A stretch of 64,000 nucleotides of DNA, from positions 62,001 to 126,000 of the forward strand of contig NTJG01000003.1 of assembly GCA_002324875.1 (NCBI GenBank). The letters run 5' to 3'. The translations under genes and the position numbers were made by a program. Shown one piece after another: positions 17,359 through 26,817 of the stretch. Origin of the DNA: Lysobacteraceae bacterium NML93-0793 (GTDB lineage Bacteria > Pseudomonadota > Gammaproteobacteria > Xanthomonadales > Xanthomonadaceae). Each line of letters begins with the position of its first letter. The first letter of the stretch is position 1. Below the pieces are notes generated by a model, which was not told the DNA's origin, did no database searches, and saw nothing but the letters and a program-made list of their open reading frames with translations.

Positions 17359-18327
17359 TCAGAGGCCCGCGCGCGGCGGCGGCGGCGGTGGCACGCGCGT
17401 GGCCGGGGATTTCTGGCCGCCGAGCGCTTCCTTCGCGAGTTCGCCGATACCGGCGATGGAGCCGATCAGCCCGCTCGCTTCCATCGGCATCAGCACGAAC
17501 TTCTGGTTCGGCGCGGTCGCCAGTTCCTTGAAGGCCTCGACGTACTTCTGCGCGACGAAGTAGTTGATCGCCTGCACGTCGCCCTGGGCGATCGCGTTGG
17601 ACACCATCTCGGTCGCTTTGGCCTCGGCCTCGGCCAGACGCTCGCGCGCCTCGGCCTCGCGGAACGCGGCTTCGCGCTCGCCCTCGGCTTCGAGGATCGC
17701 CGCCTGCTTCTCGCCCTCCGCGCGCAGGATCGCCGACTGGCGGTGGCCTTCGGCCTCGAGGATCACCGCGCGCCGTTCGCGCTCGGCCTTCATCTGCCGG
17801 GCCATGGAATCGATGAGATCGCGCGGCGGCTGGATGTCACGGATCTCGATGCGCGTGACCTTGATGCCCCAGGGATTGGTGGCCTGGTCGACGACGTTGA
17901 GCAGCTGGGCGTTGATCGTCTCGCGGTTGCTCAGCGATTCGTCGAGGTCCATCGAGCCGATCACGGTGCGGATGTTGGTCTGCACCAGCGCGATCGTCGC
18001 GATCTCGAGGTTGGACACTTCATACGCCGCCTTGGCCGCATCGAGCACCTGGAAGAACACCACGCCGTCGACGCGCACCACGGCATTGTCGCGGGAGATG
18101 ACGTCCTGGCTCGGCACGTCGAGCACCTGCTCCATCATGTTGATCTTGCGTCCGACGCCGTAGACGATCGGGATCAGGAAGTGCAGACCCGGTGTCATCG
18201 AATGCGTGTACTTGCCGAAACGCTCGACCGTCCATTCGAAGCCCTGCGGCACCATGCGCACGGTTTTGAACAGCACGATGATGCCGGCGATGGCCAGCAC
18301 GATGGCCAGAAACACTCCGGTTCCCAT
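17359..18327 (-). CDS. qmcA: SPFH/band 7 (stomatin-like) membrane protein, QmcA type
   Basis: 322 residues. One N-terminal membrane helix (VFLAIVLAIAGIIVLFKTV) precedes the SPFH domain (VPQGFEWTVERFGKY, PGLHFLIPIV, DNAVVRVDGVVFFQV, then INAQLLNVVDQATNPWGIKVTRIEI). A Glu/Ala-rich coiled coil follows (about 195-255, repeated AEGE units), and the C-terminus is proline-rich. Such proteins form large oligomeric cages or membrane microdomains associated with protease complexes. AGAGAGGA before ATG 18327 supports this start. It heads the operon with nfeD. Confidence 0.9.
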   Translation of the reverse strand: MGTGVFLAIVLAIAGIIVLFKTVRMVPQGFEWTVERFGKYTHSMTPGLHFLIPIVYGVGRKINMMEQVLDVPSQDVISRDNAVVRVDGVVFFQVLDAAKAAYEVSNLEIATIALVQTNIRTVIGSMDLDESLSNRETINAQLLNVVDQATNPWGIKVTRIEIRDIQPPRDLIDSMARQMKAERERRAVILEAEGHRQSAILRAEGEKQAAILEAEGEREAAFREAEARERLAEAEAKATEMVSNAIAQGDVQAINYFVAQKYVEAFKELATAPNQKFVLMPMEASGLIGSIAGIGELAKEALGGQKSPATRVPPPPPPRAGL

Positions 18328-18418
18328 GGGCGATTCCTCTCTGCGAACGGCCGACGCCGCGGATTGCGAGTATAGGCGCACACCCGTGACGCCCCGGCCC
18401 TGGCCGCCGCCGTGGCGG

Positions 18419-19369
18419 TCAATCGCGCGCGGGCTCCACCCACTGCGCGAAGACCGCGTCGATCTGCGCGTCGCTGACACGGCCGCCGTTCCGTACGGTC
18501 TGCGCCTGCTCGAACAACGGCGTGATCAATGCCATGCCGTCGACCGCGGTCAGGAGGTGCACGCCGCCCGGCGCGGCGAGGCGTGCGTCCCAGCGCGCGC
18601 GTACCCGCGCCCAGTAGTCCCGGGTCGCGTTCCAGTAGTCGTAGGCCGGCGTGAAATCGATCGCGTCGGTCCTGGCGTACTCGTTGAAGCCCGTCTCGCG
18701 GACGATGCTCGATGTGACCGTGCCGGTCGCATCGCGGACGTCCTTGCGGTTGTCCTGCTCGTGAGTCCAGCCGCCGGGCACGATGGTGTGGCGATTGACC
18801 GCGGCGAGTGCGTTGTAGTCCTGCCGCGTGGTGTATTCACGGCGCGGCAAGGGGCGCCATCCGGGATCGGAGGTCCACGTCGACGTGCCGTCGGCATGGA
18901 CCCAGCGGCCGCTGCCGCAGTAGCGCGGCGCGTCGCTGACCTCGAACACGCACTGGGTCCACCCGCCTCGCACCAGGTCAGCAGGCACCTCGCGCTGGCG
19001 CCAGGTCTGGTCGGAGGTGAATTCCCAGCGTGTCGGCGCCTCGTACATCCAGTCCTGCCGCCAGTGCTTGATCACGTGGCCGCTTGCGACGTCGAGCAAC
19101 AGGTGCTGCAGCACGATCTTCGTCGGCGTGTCCTCGACGACGATGACGACTTCGTCGCCGCCGCTGCGCTTGGGGTCCTGACGGGTGTAGCCGGGTGCGA
19201 GGACGACGGTTTCGTCGAACAGGAAGCGCACGGTGTATTCGCCCTGCATGCCGAGGATGGCGCTGCGGTCCGCCTCGGGCGGCGCGGTGGCGCGCGCGGC
19301 GGGGGCAGCTGATGTGGCAGCGGCAGCCAGCAGGGTGACGAGTGCCAGCGCGGTCGCTTGCGGTGTCAT
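18419..19369 (-). CDS. DUF6607 family secreted protein of the heme-uptake locus
   Basis: 316 residues. A signal peptide (ALALVTLLAAAATSAAPAARA) marks it as periplasmic or outer-membrane associated. The mature part is rich in Trp and Tyr (IKHWRQDWMYEAPTRWEF, QTWRQREVPADLVRGGWTQCVFEV, YDYWNATRDYWARV) and matches what I know as DUF6607, a family found beside TonB heme receptors in Xanthomonadales. Its function is unknown. It lies 228 bases downstream of the receptor gene on the same strand, with a strong hairpin between them. ATG 19369 gives the signal peptide; the longer frame upstream does not look coding. Confidence 0.72.
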   Translation of the reverse strand: MTPQATALALVTLLAAAATSAAPAARATAPPEADRSAILGMQGEYTVRFLFDETVVLAPGYTRQDPKRSGGDEVVIVVEDTPTKIVLQHLLLDVASGHVIKHWRQDWMYEAPTRWEFTSDQTWRQREVPADLVRGGWTQCVFEVSDAPRYCGSGRWVHADGTSTWTSDPGWRPLPRREYTTRQDYNALAAVNRHTIVPGGWTHEQDNRKDVRDATGTVTSSIVRETGFNEYARTDAIDFTPAYDYWNATRDYWARVRARWDARLAAPGGVHLLTAVDGMALITPLFEQAQTVRNGGRVSDAQIDAVFAQWVEPARD

Positions 19370-19545
19370 GTCGGTGGAACCTCGTGGTCGGGAATCGTCA
19401 GGAGAGATGGATCGGGTGGTGATGGCCTCGGACGGACCGGGCCTGCCCGCGGCTGCGGCTGCCCGTTGGCAGGCGCGATCATCGAGCGACGACGACGGGG
19501 CGATGCCGTGGCGGCACGCGTTTGGACGCGTCGTGCCGATGACGA

Positions 19546-19576
19546 CCGGACAGGCATGCGTGCCGAGCCTGTCCGG
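19546..19576 (-). terminator. Perfect 10-bp stem between TonB receptor and DUF6607 genes
   Basis: CCGGACAGGC and GCCTGTCCGG are separated by 11 bases, beginning 22 bases past the receptor stop. No T-run follows on either strand, so it may be a partial attenuator or RNA-processing stem that lowers expression of the distal gene. Confidence 0.4.
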
Positions 19577-19597
19577 CGCAGGCACCCGCAGGGGTGC

Positions 19598-21829
19598 TCA
19601 GAAGTCGACCGACAGGCTGACCGCCACGTTGCGGCCCGGCGCGGTGTAGCGGTCGAGCGTGGCGCTGTTCGCGGCGATCACCGGCACCAGCCCGGCCTGC
19701 CAGACCTTGCGGTCGGCGAGATTGAACACCCCGGCATTGACACGCGTGCCCGGCGCGAAGCTCCACTGGGCATACAGATCGAGCAGCGCATGGCCGGGAC
19801 TCTCGAAGTACGCGCTCCCGGCCGGTGGGGTCGGCAGCCGGTCGCGACGGCCGACGAAACGGCCGACGAGTTCGGCGCCCCACACGTCACGGTCGAACCC
19901 GATGCCCAGCGTCGCAGTCAGCGGATCCACGCTGGCCAAGGCCTCGCCGCGGGTGCGGTCCTCGCCCCGTGACCACGCCGCCGCGCCGCGCAGGGACCAG
20001 CCGGCAAGCGCCGGGGTCAACGCGTCGAGGTACACGCCGCCCTTGAACTCCACGCCGCGGATGCGCGCCTCGGCGATGTTCTGCGACTGGAAGACCATCA
20101 GTCCGGTCAGCGGGTCGTCGCCGATGTAACGCGTCGACTCGATGAAGTCGTCGTACGCCGTGTAATAGGTGCCCAGGCTGGCGTAGGCGGCACCCCCCGA
20201 ATAGCGCAGGCCCAGTTCCAGCCCGTCGCTGGTTTCGGACTTCAGGTCGGGGTTCGGAATCGCCGTGTAGCCGAACTGGAAATTGGTGAACCCGATGTTG
20301 ACGTCGTTGTAGGGCGGCGCGCGGAAGCCGCGGGCGTAGCCGCCGTAGAGCGACCACGCATCGGCGAACCTCCACACGAAGCCGAGTTTGGGCGACACGC
20401 TGGTCTCGCTGAGATCGGCAACCTCGGTGGTGGGATTGTCCTCGCGGAAGATCGCGTCGACCTCGGGTTCCAGCGTGTAGTGGTCGATGCGCACGGCTGG
20501 CACGAGCCGGAACGCGCCGTCGGCGAACGCGATCTCGTCCTGCAGGTACAACGACGCCTTGGTGGTGTCGCTGATCGGAAAGTCGCGGACGGGGAAGGTA
20601 TCGGGCGACATCACATGGGTGACCGCGCCGGTATCGAGAAAGATGCGGCGGCCGTCGCGCTTCTGCCTCGTCTCGACGCGCTCGACATCGATGCCGTAGG
20701 CGAGCGTGTGCGCGACGCCGCCGGTCTCGAACGTCTTGCGCGCATTGGCCTGCAGACCCGCGCTGCGCTGGTCGAAATAGAACTCGCGTTCGCGCCGGTC
20801 GGGGAGCGTCGTGGCACCCGACGGCACGATGCGCAGCTCGACGCTGTCCTGGCGGGTGCGGCTGTCCTGCCGGTAGACCTGCCAGTCGACACTGTCGGCC
20901 AGTACCGACGACAGGCTGTCGATCTCGTGACCGAAGGTGATGCGCGCGCGTGACTGGTGGTCATCGCCCAGCACCCGGGTGTTGTTCGCCCGCGTCAGGC
21001 TCTGGACGCCGTACGCGCTGCGCACGTCGGTCTCGACGTCATCCTCGTTGCCCTCGACCGTCAGCTTGAAGCGCTGCGTCCCGGACGGCGCGAACACCAG
21101 CTTGCCGAGCACGCTGCGGCCGCTGGACGACTGCGGATTGGCCAGCGTGCGCGCATCGCCTTCGCCACCGGCCTCGCCCCTGTTTTCGGTCTCCTTGCCC
21201 TGACGATGGCTCACGGAGAACAGGCCCGACCAGCGCTCGCCACCGAAGGCGGCGGTAGCACCGGCGAACAGGCCCTCGTTCGCGCTGTCGAAGCCGATCC
21301 TGGTGCCGAAGTGCGCGGTATCCCCGGCACCCAGATAGTCCGACGGGTCCTTGGTCACGAACGCGACCACCCCGCCGAGCGCGTCGGAGCCGTACAGCGA
21401 GCTCGTCGGACCACGCACCACCTCGACGCGCTTGAGCGTGTCCAGATCGACGAAGTTGCGGTTGGCACTGGAGAAGCTGCCGATCGCGAACGCGTCCGGC
21501 ACCGCGATGCCGTCGGTCTGGATGCGCACGCGGTTGCCACCGAGGCCACGGATGCGGATGTCGTTGAGGCCGAAACGACCGAAGCTGCTGCCGACGGTGA
21601 TGCCGGGCTCGTAACGGAACAGATCGGCGATGTCCCGCACCAGCAGCGTGTCCATACGCGCACGGTCGATGATGTCGACGGTGTTGGGCACATCGCGGAT
21701 CGCCCGCTCTGTGCGGGTGGCGGTGACGACGATCTGGTCGAACTCGCGCACCTCGCCCTCGGACGCGGCGAGAACGGCGGTGGGCGACAGGCACAGGGCC
21801 AGGGCTACGGACAGCAGGCTGGGACGCAT
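19598..21829 (-). CDS. TonB-dependent heme/hemoglobin receptor
   Basis: 743 residues from ATG 21829 (750 from 21850). The signal peptide is MRPSLLSVALALCLSPTAVLA. A TonB-box-like stretch FDQIVVTATRTERAIRDVPN opens the plug domain, with VRVIQTDGI-type strands (GNRVRIQTDGIAVPDAF) and VRGPTSSLYGSDALGGVVAF. The C-terminal beta-barrel ends in the outer-membrane targeting aromatic residue (VAVSLSVDF). Its length and the adjacency of hemP place it in the hemoglobin/heme receptor group. It would import heme across the outer membrane using TonB energy. It is the second gene of the hemP unit and probably iron-repressed through the Fur box at 22211. Confidence 0.88.
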   Translation of the reverse strand: MRPSLLSVALALCLSPTAVLAASEGEVREFDQIVVTATRTERAIRDVPNTVDIIDRARMDTLLVRDIADLFRYEPGITVGSSFGRFGLNDIRIRGLGGNRVRIQTDGIAVPDAFAIGSFSSANRNFVDLDTLKRVEVVRGPTSSLYGSDALGGVVAFVTKDPSDYLGAGDTAHFGTRIGFDSANEGLFAGATAAFGGERWSGLFSVSHRQGKETENRGEAGGEGDARTLANPQSSSGRSVLGKLVFAPSGTQRFKLTVEGNEDDVETDVRSAYGVQSLTRANNTRVLGDDHQSRARITFGHEIDSLSSVLADSVDWQVYRQDSRTRQDSVELRIVPSGATTLPDRREREFYFDQRSAGLQANARKTFETGGVAHTLAYGIDVERVETRQKRDGRRIFLDTGAVTHVMSPDTFPVRDFPISDTTKASLYLQDEIAFADGAFRLVPAVRIDHYTLEPEVDAIFREDNPTTEVADLSETSVSPKLGFVWRFADAWSLYGGYARGFRAPPYNDVNIGFTNFQFGYTAIPNPDLKSETSDGLELGLRYSGGAAYASLGTYYTAYDDFIESTRYIGDDPLTGLMVFQSQNIAEARIRGVEFKGGVYLDALTPALAGWSLRGAAAWSRGEDRTRGEALASVDPLTATLGIGFDRDVWGAELVGRFVGRRDRLPTPPAGSAYFESPGHALLDLYAQWSFAPGTRVNAGVFNLADRKVWQAGLVPVIAANSATLDRYTAPGRNVAVSLSVDF

Positions 21830-21966
21830 GGACGCTCGCGAAGTGGACATCGGCGAGCTGGCGGGCGCGGTCGAACGGCGCGGGCGGGCAGCCTCTGGGG
21901 AGAGGACGGTGATGCGGAACGCGCCGCCTGCAGGGTCGACGGACCCTGCGGCGACGCGACGCCGGT

Positions 21967-22182
21967 TTACTTGGTCAGGATCAACTTGTCGTTGCGGGTG
22001 TGCCGCAGGCGGTAGATCTCGTTGCCGTGCCGGATACGCAGTTCGCGCTGGCCGCCGAGCAGGCGGAGACTGTCGAGCTCGATCGGCTCGGGCACCCGCT
22101 GCAACCGGTCATGCGCGTGACCGCGTGTGTCCGCGTCGTGCGCGGCGCCGGGAACATCGTTCAACTGGCTCACATGGAACAT
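21967..22182 (-). CDS. hemP: Hemin uptake protein HemP
   Basis: 71 residues. The C-terminal half is the HemP signature: LDSLRLLGGQRELRIRHG, then NEIYRLRHTRNDKLILTK. The ATG at 22182 is preceded by GGAGGAT at ideal distance. A longer frame upstream is not coding. HemP proteins are small and have been implicated in expression of heme-uptake genes. Here it leads the cluster hemP, TonB receptor, DUF6607, and a Fur box lies about 30 bases upstream of its start. Confidence 0.92.
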   Translation of the reverse strand: MFHVSQLNDVPGAAHDADTRGHAHDRLQRVPEPIELDSLRLLGGQRELRIRHGNEIYRLRHTRNDKLILTK

Positions 22183-22210
22183 CGGCAGATCCTCCGGGAA
22201 CGAGGCTCGA

Positions 22211-22230
22211 ATGATATTGATTCTCATTAC
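22211..22230 (-). promoter_or_regulatory. Fur box upstream of hemP
   Basis: Read on the minus strand the site is GTAATGAGAATCAATATCAT, a close match to the 19-bp Fur consensus of alternating GATAAT hexamers. It sits 29-48 bases upstream of the hemP ATG, where Fur-Fe(II) would block the promoter. Confidence 0.85.
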
Positions 22231-22250
22231 CGAGTCAAGCCCGCAGTCCA

Positions 22251-23231
22251 TCAGCCGACACTTGCTTCGATCCGGCCCCAGGTGCCCGCGTCGAAGCGGT
22301 CCAGCAGATCCAGCGCTGCGAGATTCTCGAGCAGCTGCGCCACACGGCTCGCGCCCAGCAGCACCGAGGACACGTGCGGATTGCGCAGACACCAGGCGAT
22401 GGCCAGCGGCGCCGGCGCGACGCCGAGTTCCGTCGCCAGCGCGACGAAACGCGACGCGCGCTGCACCGGTGACGTCGCGTCCGGCGTGTCGCCGTCGAGC
22501 ACGCGGGCGCGCAACCAGTCGAGGCCGGCCTGCGCCAGCCGGCTGTCGTCCGGCACACCGTCCGCGTACTTGCCGGTCAGCAGACCGGACGCCAACGGTG
22601 ACCACGTGGTCGTGCCCAGGCCCAGCTCGTCGTACAGCGGCGCGTACTCGGTCTCCACGCGCTCGCGGTGCAACAGGTTGTACTCGGGCTGTTCCATGGT
22701 CGGGCCATGCAGATGATGCGTGCGCGCGACCGCGTCCGCCTCGCGGATCAGGTCCGCCGGCCACTCGGACGTGCCCCAGTACAGCACCTTGCCCTGGCGG
22801 ATCAGCGTGTCCATCGCCCAGACGGTTTCCTCAACCGGCGTGTCGGGGTCGGGGCGATGGCAGTAATACAGGTCCAGATGATCGACACGCAGCCGCGCCA
22901 GCGCGGCGTCGCAGGCCTCGCGCACGTGCTTGCGCGACAGCCCGCGCTGGGTGGGGCCGGGTGTCTCCGCGGCCCCGAAGAACACCTTGCTCGACACGCA
23001 ATAGCCGTCGCGCGGCAGGCGCAGGTCGGCGATGACGTCGCCCATCACCCGCTCCGCGTCGCCATTGGCATAGCCCTCGGCGTTGTCGAAGAAGTTGATG
23101 CCGTGGTCCCAGGCCGCAGCGATGAGTTCGCGTGCCTGGCTGCGGCCGGTCTGGCGTCCGAACGTGACCCAGGCGCCGAAGCCGAGCGCGGAGAGCTGGA
23201 GACCGGAACGTCCGAGTCGGCGATAGTGCAT
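22251..23231 (-). CDS. Aldo/keto reductase (potassium-channel beta-subunit-like)
   Basis: 326 residues forming an AKR TIM barrel. The N-terminus MHYRRLGRSGLQLSALGFGAW is typical. The catalytic tetrad is visible as Asp and Tyr in FFDNAEGYANGDAE, Lys in VSSKVFFG and His in YYCHRPD. NADPH-binding residues lie in the C-terminal SSVLLGASRVAQLLENL region. This arrangement matches AKR6/AKR14-type enzymes such as YghZ, which reduce reactive aldehydes. It stands alone, with the hemP promoter just downstream and the divergent nupC-type gene upstream. Confidence 0.9.
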   Translation of the reverse strand: MHYRRLGRSGLQLSALGFGAWVTFGRQTGRSQARELIAAAWDHGINFFDNAEGYANGDAERVMGDVIADLRLPRDGYCVSSKVFFGAAETPGPTQRGLSRKHVREACDAALARLRVDHLDLYYCHRPDPDTPVEETVWAMDTLIRQGKVLYWGTSEWPADLIREADAVARTHHLHGPTMEQPEYNLLHRERVETEYAPLYDELGLGTTTWSPLASGLLTGKYADGVPDDSRLAQAGLDWLRARVLDGDTPDATSPVQRASRFVALATELGVAPAPLAIAWCLRNPHVSSVLLGASRVAQLLENLAALDLLDRFDAGTWGRIEASVG

Positions 23232-23427
23232 GGGCGGGCCTGGGCCTGGCGGAAGCGGAGACGCAGTGTAAGCAAGCCCCGCCTCTTCCCGCCTGCCTGC
23301 CGGCGGCGGAAGGCGTCATCCGGAACGTGCGGCTGAACGACACGTTCTTCACACGGCGCATGGTTGCCCGCCCCGCCCGGCTGCACTAGGCTGCGCGACT
23401 CGACGACGGCCCGGGGGCCACGACACG

Positions 23428-24726
23428 ATGGAATTCCTGCTGCGGGCCGGCTTCGGCGTGTTCGGTCTGGCCGTGCTGCTCGGCATCACGTGGCTGTTCT
23501 CGAGCAGCAAGCGCGCGGTCGACTGGCGCCTGGTCGGTACCGGCCTGCTGCTGCAGGTCGTCATCGCCTGCTTCGTGCTGCTGACGCCGTGGGGCGCCGG
23601 CGTCTTCGACGTGCTCTCGGGTGGTTTCGTGAAGCTGCTGGGCTTCACCACCGAAGGCGCGCGCTTCATCTTCGGCGACTTCAGCGACGCCGGGAAGTTC
23701 GGCTTCGTGTTCGCCTTCCAGGTGCTGCCGACGATCATCTTCTTCGCCAGCTTCATGAGCGTGCTCTATCACCTCGGCGTGATGCAGAAGATCGTCCAGG
23801 GCATGGCCTGGGTGATCACGCGCCTGATGCGCGTGTCGGGCGCGGAAACACTGTCGGTATGCGCCAACGCGTTCATCGGCCAGACCGAAGCGCCACTGGT
23901 GGTGCGGCCCTACATCGCCGGCATGACACGTTCCGAATTGCTGACGCTGATGGTCGGCGGCATGGCGACCATCGCCGGCGGCGTACTCGGCGCCTACGTG
24001 CTGCTGCTCGGCGGCGGCGATCCGGTGCAGCAGGCGATCTATGCCAAGCATCTGATCACCGCCAGCATCATGGCCGCACCGGCGACGCTGGTCATCGCGA
24101 AGATCCTGGTGCCCGAGACCGCGACGCCGCAGACCCTCGGCGCGGTGCGCGTGAATGTGGAGAAGACCACGGCCAACGTCATCGACGCCGCAGCCGCGGG
24201 TGCCGCGGACGGTCTGAAGCTGGCGCTCAACGTCGGCGCGATGCTGCTGGCCTTCATCGCGCTGATCGCCCTGCTCAACGCGCCGCTGGTGTGGCTGGGC
24301 GAACTCACCGGCCTGCAGGCCGTGCTCGGTCGTCCGACCGACCTGTCCGCCCTGCTCGGCTGGGCGCTGGCGCCGCTGGCCTGGCTGATCGGCGTGCCGT
24401 GGGAAGACGCCGCGACCGTCGGCGGCCTGATCGGCACCAAGGTCGTGCTGAACGAATTCGTCGCCTATGTGCAGCTCGGCGAGATCCTGCAGGGCAACGT
24501 GCCGGGCACGACGATCGGCCCGCAGGGCGCGCTGATCGCGACCTATGCGCTGTGCGGCTTCGCCAACTTCAGCTCGATCGCGATCCAGATCGGCGGCATC
24601 GGCGGCATTGCCCCGCAGCGCCGCGCCGATCTCGCCCGGCTCGGCCTGCGCGCCGTGCTCGGGGGCTCGATCGCCACCATGATGACCGCCACCATCGCCG
24701 GCGTGCTCTCCGGCGTCAGCGGCTGA
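23428..24726 (+). CDS. nupC: Concentrative nucleoside transporter, NupC family
   Basis: 432 residues with about 10 hydrophobic segments. It carries the CNT hallmarks: LPTIIFFASFMSVLYHLGVMQ (gate and nucleobase region), SVCANAFIGQTEAPLVVRPYI, and GTKVVLNEFVAYVQLG and CGFANFSSIAIQIGG in the C-terminal half. CNT proteins take up nucleosides with protons or sodium ions. It lies 50 bases upstream of a ribokinase-type gene on the same strand, consistent with nucleoside salvage. Confidence 0.92.
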   Translation: MEFLLRAGFGVFGLAVLLGITWLFSSSKRAVDWRLVGTGLLLQVVIACFVLLTPWGAGVFDVLSGGFVKLLGFTTEGARFIFGDFSDAGKFGFVFAFQVLPTIIFFASFMSVLYHLGVMQKIVQGMAWVITRLMRVSGAETLSVCANAFIGQTEAPLVVRPYIAGMTRSELLTLMVGGMATIAGGVLGAYVLLLGGGDPVQQAIYAKHLITASIMAAPATLVIAKILVPETATPQTLGAVRVNVEKTTANVIDAAAAGAADGLKLALNVGAMLLAFIALIALLNAPLVWLGELTGLQAVLGRPTDLSALLGWALAPLAWLIGVPWEDAATVGGLIGTKVVLNEFVAYVQLGEILQGNVPGTTIGPQGALIATYALCGFANFSSIAIQIGGIGGIAPQRRADLARLGLRAVLGGSIATMMTATIAGVLSGVSG

Positions 24727-24776
24727 CCGGCACGCGGTTTGCTTGCTTTTGCACGCCGTTCTTTCTGTTTGAAGTC

Positions 24777-25739
24777 ATGACCGAATCCCAACACGTCGTC
24801 GTCGTCGGCTCCTTCAACGTCGACCATGTCTGGAACTGCAGCACCCTGCCCCGCCGCGGCGAAACGCTGAGCGGGCGTTACCACACGGGACCGGGCGGCA
24901 AGGGCTTCAACCAGGTCGTGGCCGCCGCGCGCGCCGGTGCGGACACCACGTTCCTCTGCGCGCTCGGCGACGATGACGGCGGGCGTCAGGCGCGCGCGCT
25001 GGCCACCTCGGACGGCATCACGCTGCGCGTGCACGACAGCGCCCAGCCCACCGGCACGGCCGGCATCTACGTCGACGCATCCGGCAACAACACCATCGTC
25101 ATCGGCGCCGGCGCGAACGGCGACATGGGGGCGGCGTGGGTCGGCCGCCAGGCCCCGGCGCTGGCCGGCGCGCGCATTCTGCTGGCCCAGCTCGAATCGC
25201 CGCTCGATGCGGTGCTCGAAGCCATGCGCCTCGCCCGCGCCGGCGGCACCACGACCATGCTCAACCCGGCGCCCGCGAATGCCGAATGCCTGCGCGAACT
25301 GCTGGCCGCGGCGGACGTGCTGACCCCGAACGAGAACGAGTTCGCTGCCCTGCTGGAACGGCACACCAGCCACCGCATCGACGCCGACGCCATCGTCGGC
25401 ACGTCCGACGCGCAGTTGCACCGCCTCTGCCGCACCCTGCTCCCGCGCGGCACGGTGGTGGTCACGCTCGGCGCGGCCGGCGTGTTCGTCTCGCATCGCG
25501 AGGATCTGCTGCGCGGCGACGTCGCAGCGTTCTACCGCGTTGCGGCCGAGCGGGTCGACGCCGTCGACACCACCGGCGCCGGCGATGCCTTCAACGGGGC
25601 ACTGGCGGCGTCGCTGGCGGGCACACCCGGTGCCGCATTCGAACGCCACATCCGCTTCGCGGGTCGCTACGCGGCGCAGTCCACGCTGACCGTCGGCGCC
25701 GCCGCTGCGATGCCCCATCTGAGCGCATCCGCCGCCTGA
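24777..25739 (+). CDS. Ribokinase-type PfkB family sugar/nucleoside kinase
   Basis: 320 residues. VVVVGSFNVDHVWNC and GPGGKGFNQVVAAARAG are PfkB N-terminal signatures. The C-terminal signature DTTGAGDAFNGALAAS holds the anion hole and the catalytic Asp. TPNENEF and the TLGAAGVFV strand also match ribokinases. Given its position behind a nucleoside transporter, the substrate may be ribose or a nucleoside; sequence alone does not decide. ATG 24777 is the first start after the nupC stop. Confidence 0.87.
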   Translation: MTESQHVVVVGSFNVDHVWNCSTLPRRGETLSGRYHTGPGGKGFNQVVAAARAGADTTFLCALGDDDGGRQARALATSDGITLRVHDSAQPTGTAGIYVDASGNNTIVIGAGANGDMGAAWVGRQAPALAGARILLAQLESPLDAVLEAMRLARAGGTTTMLNPAPANAECLRELLAAADVLTPNENEFAALLERHTSHRIDADAIVGTSDAQLHRLCRTLLPRGTVVVTLGAAGVFVSHREDLLRGDVAAFYRVAAERVDAVDTTGAGDAFNGALAASLAGTPGAAFERHIRFAGRYAAQSTLTVGAAAAMPHLSASAA

Positions 25740-25797
25740 CTGAACCGGTCCGCGCATCCGCCGCGAGCGCGATGCGGGATCGGCGACAATGGCCGCC

Positions 25798-26793
25798 ATG
25801 CAGATCGGCCCCTACCGTATCGAACCGAACGTGGTCCTGGCCCCGATGGCCGGGGTCACCGACAAGCCGTTCCGGCAACTGTGCAAGCGGCTGGGCGCGG
25901 GGCTGGCGATGTCGGAGATGACGATCAGCGACCCGCGTTTCTGGCAGACCGAGAAGTCGCTTCGGCGCATGGACCATGCCGGCGAGCCGGCGCCGGTCGG
26001 CGTGCAGATCGCCGGCACCGAACCGGCGATGCTGGCCGAGGCCGCGCGCTACAACGTCGACCATGGCGCGCAGATCATCGACATCAACATGGGCTGCCCG
26101 GCCAAGAAGGTCTGCAACGCCTGGGCCGGCTCGGCACTGATGCAGGACGAGGCGCTGGTCGCGCGCATTCTCGACGCCGTGGTGCGCGCGGTCGACGTGC
26201 CGGTGACGCTGAAGATCCGCACCGGCTGGTGCGCCGAGCACCGCAACGCGCCCACCATCGCGCGCATCGCCGAAGATGCCGGCATCGCCGCGCTCGCCGT
26301 CCATGGCCGCACCCGCGACCAGCATTACACCGGCACGGCCGAGTACGACACGATCGCCGCGATCAAGGCCGCGTTGTCGATTCCGGTGCTCGCCAATGGC
26401 GACATCGATTCGCCGGACAAGGCGCTGGCCGTGCTGCGCCACACCGGCGTCGATGCGGTGATGGTCGGCCGCGCCGCGCAGGGCCGGCCGTGGATCTTCC
26501 GCGAGATCGCGCATTTTCTCGCGACCGGCGAACACCTGGCGCCGCCGACGCTCGAGGAGATCCGCGACATCCTGCTCGGGCATCTCGACGCGCTGCACGC
26601 GTTCTACGGCGAGGTGTCCGGCGTGCGCATCGCGCGCAAGCATCTGGGCTGGTACGCCAAGGACCGGCCGGAAAACGCGGCTTTCCGCAGCGTCGTCAAC
26701 CGCGCCGAGACCGCCGAGGCGCAGATCGCGCTGACCCGCGAGTATTTCGATGCGCTGATCGCCGGTGACATCCGGCCGACGCTCGCGGCCTGA
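25798..26793 (+). CDS. dusB: tRNA-dihydrouridine synthase B
   Basis: 331 residues; the start at 25798 matches the E. coli DusB N-terminus, though an ATG at 25789 is also open. It reduces uridine to dihydrouridine in the tRNA D-loop using FMN. VLAPMAGVTDKPFRQLC is the FMN-phosphate loop. INMGCPAKKVCNAWAGSALM carries the catalytic Cys at about 100 and identifies the DusB subgroup. Further motifs are VHGRTRDQHYTG and VMVGRAAQGRPWIF. In enterobacteria dusB precedes fis; no fis gene is present here. A strong inverted repeat follows the stop. Confidence 0.93.
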   Translation: MQIGPYRIEPNVVLAPMAGVTDKPFRQLCKRLGAGLAMSEMTISDPRFWQTEKSLRRMDHAGEPAPVGVQIAGTEPAMLAEAARYNVDHGAQIIDINMGCPAKKVCNAWAGSALMQDEALVARILDAVVRAVDVPVTLKIRTGWCAEHRNAPTIARIAEDAGIAALAVHGRTRDQHYTGTAEYDTIAAIKAALSIPVLANGDIDSPDKALAVLRHTGVDAVMVGRAAQGRPWIFREIAHFLATGEHLAPPTLEEIRDILLGHLDALHAFYGEVSGVRIARKHLGWYAKDRPENAAFRSVVNRAETAEAQIALTREYFDALIAGDIRPTLAA

Positions 26794-26817
26794 TTCCCAT
26801 CCTGCAAACGCACGCGA

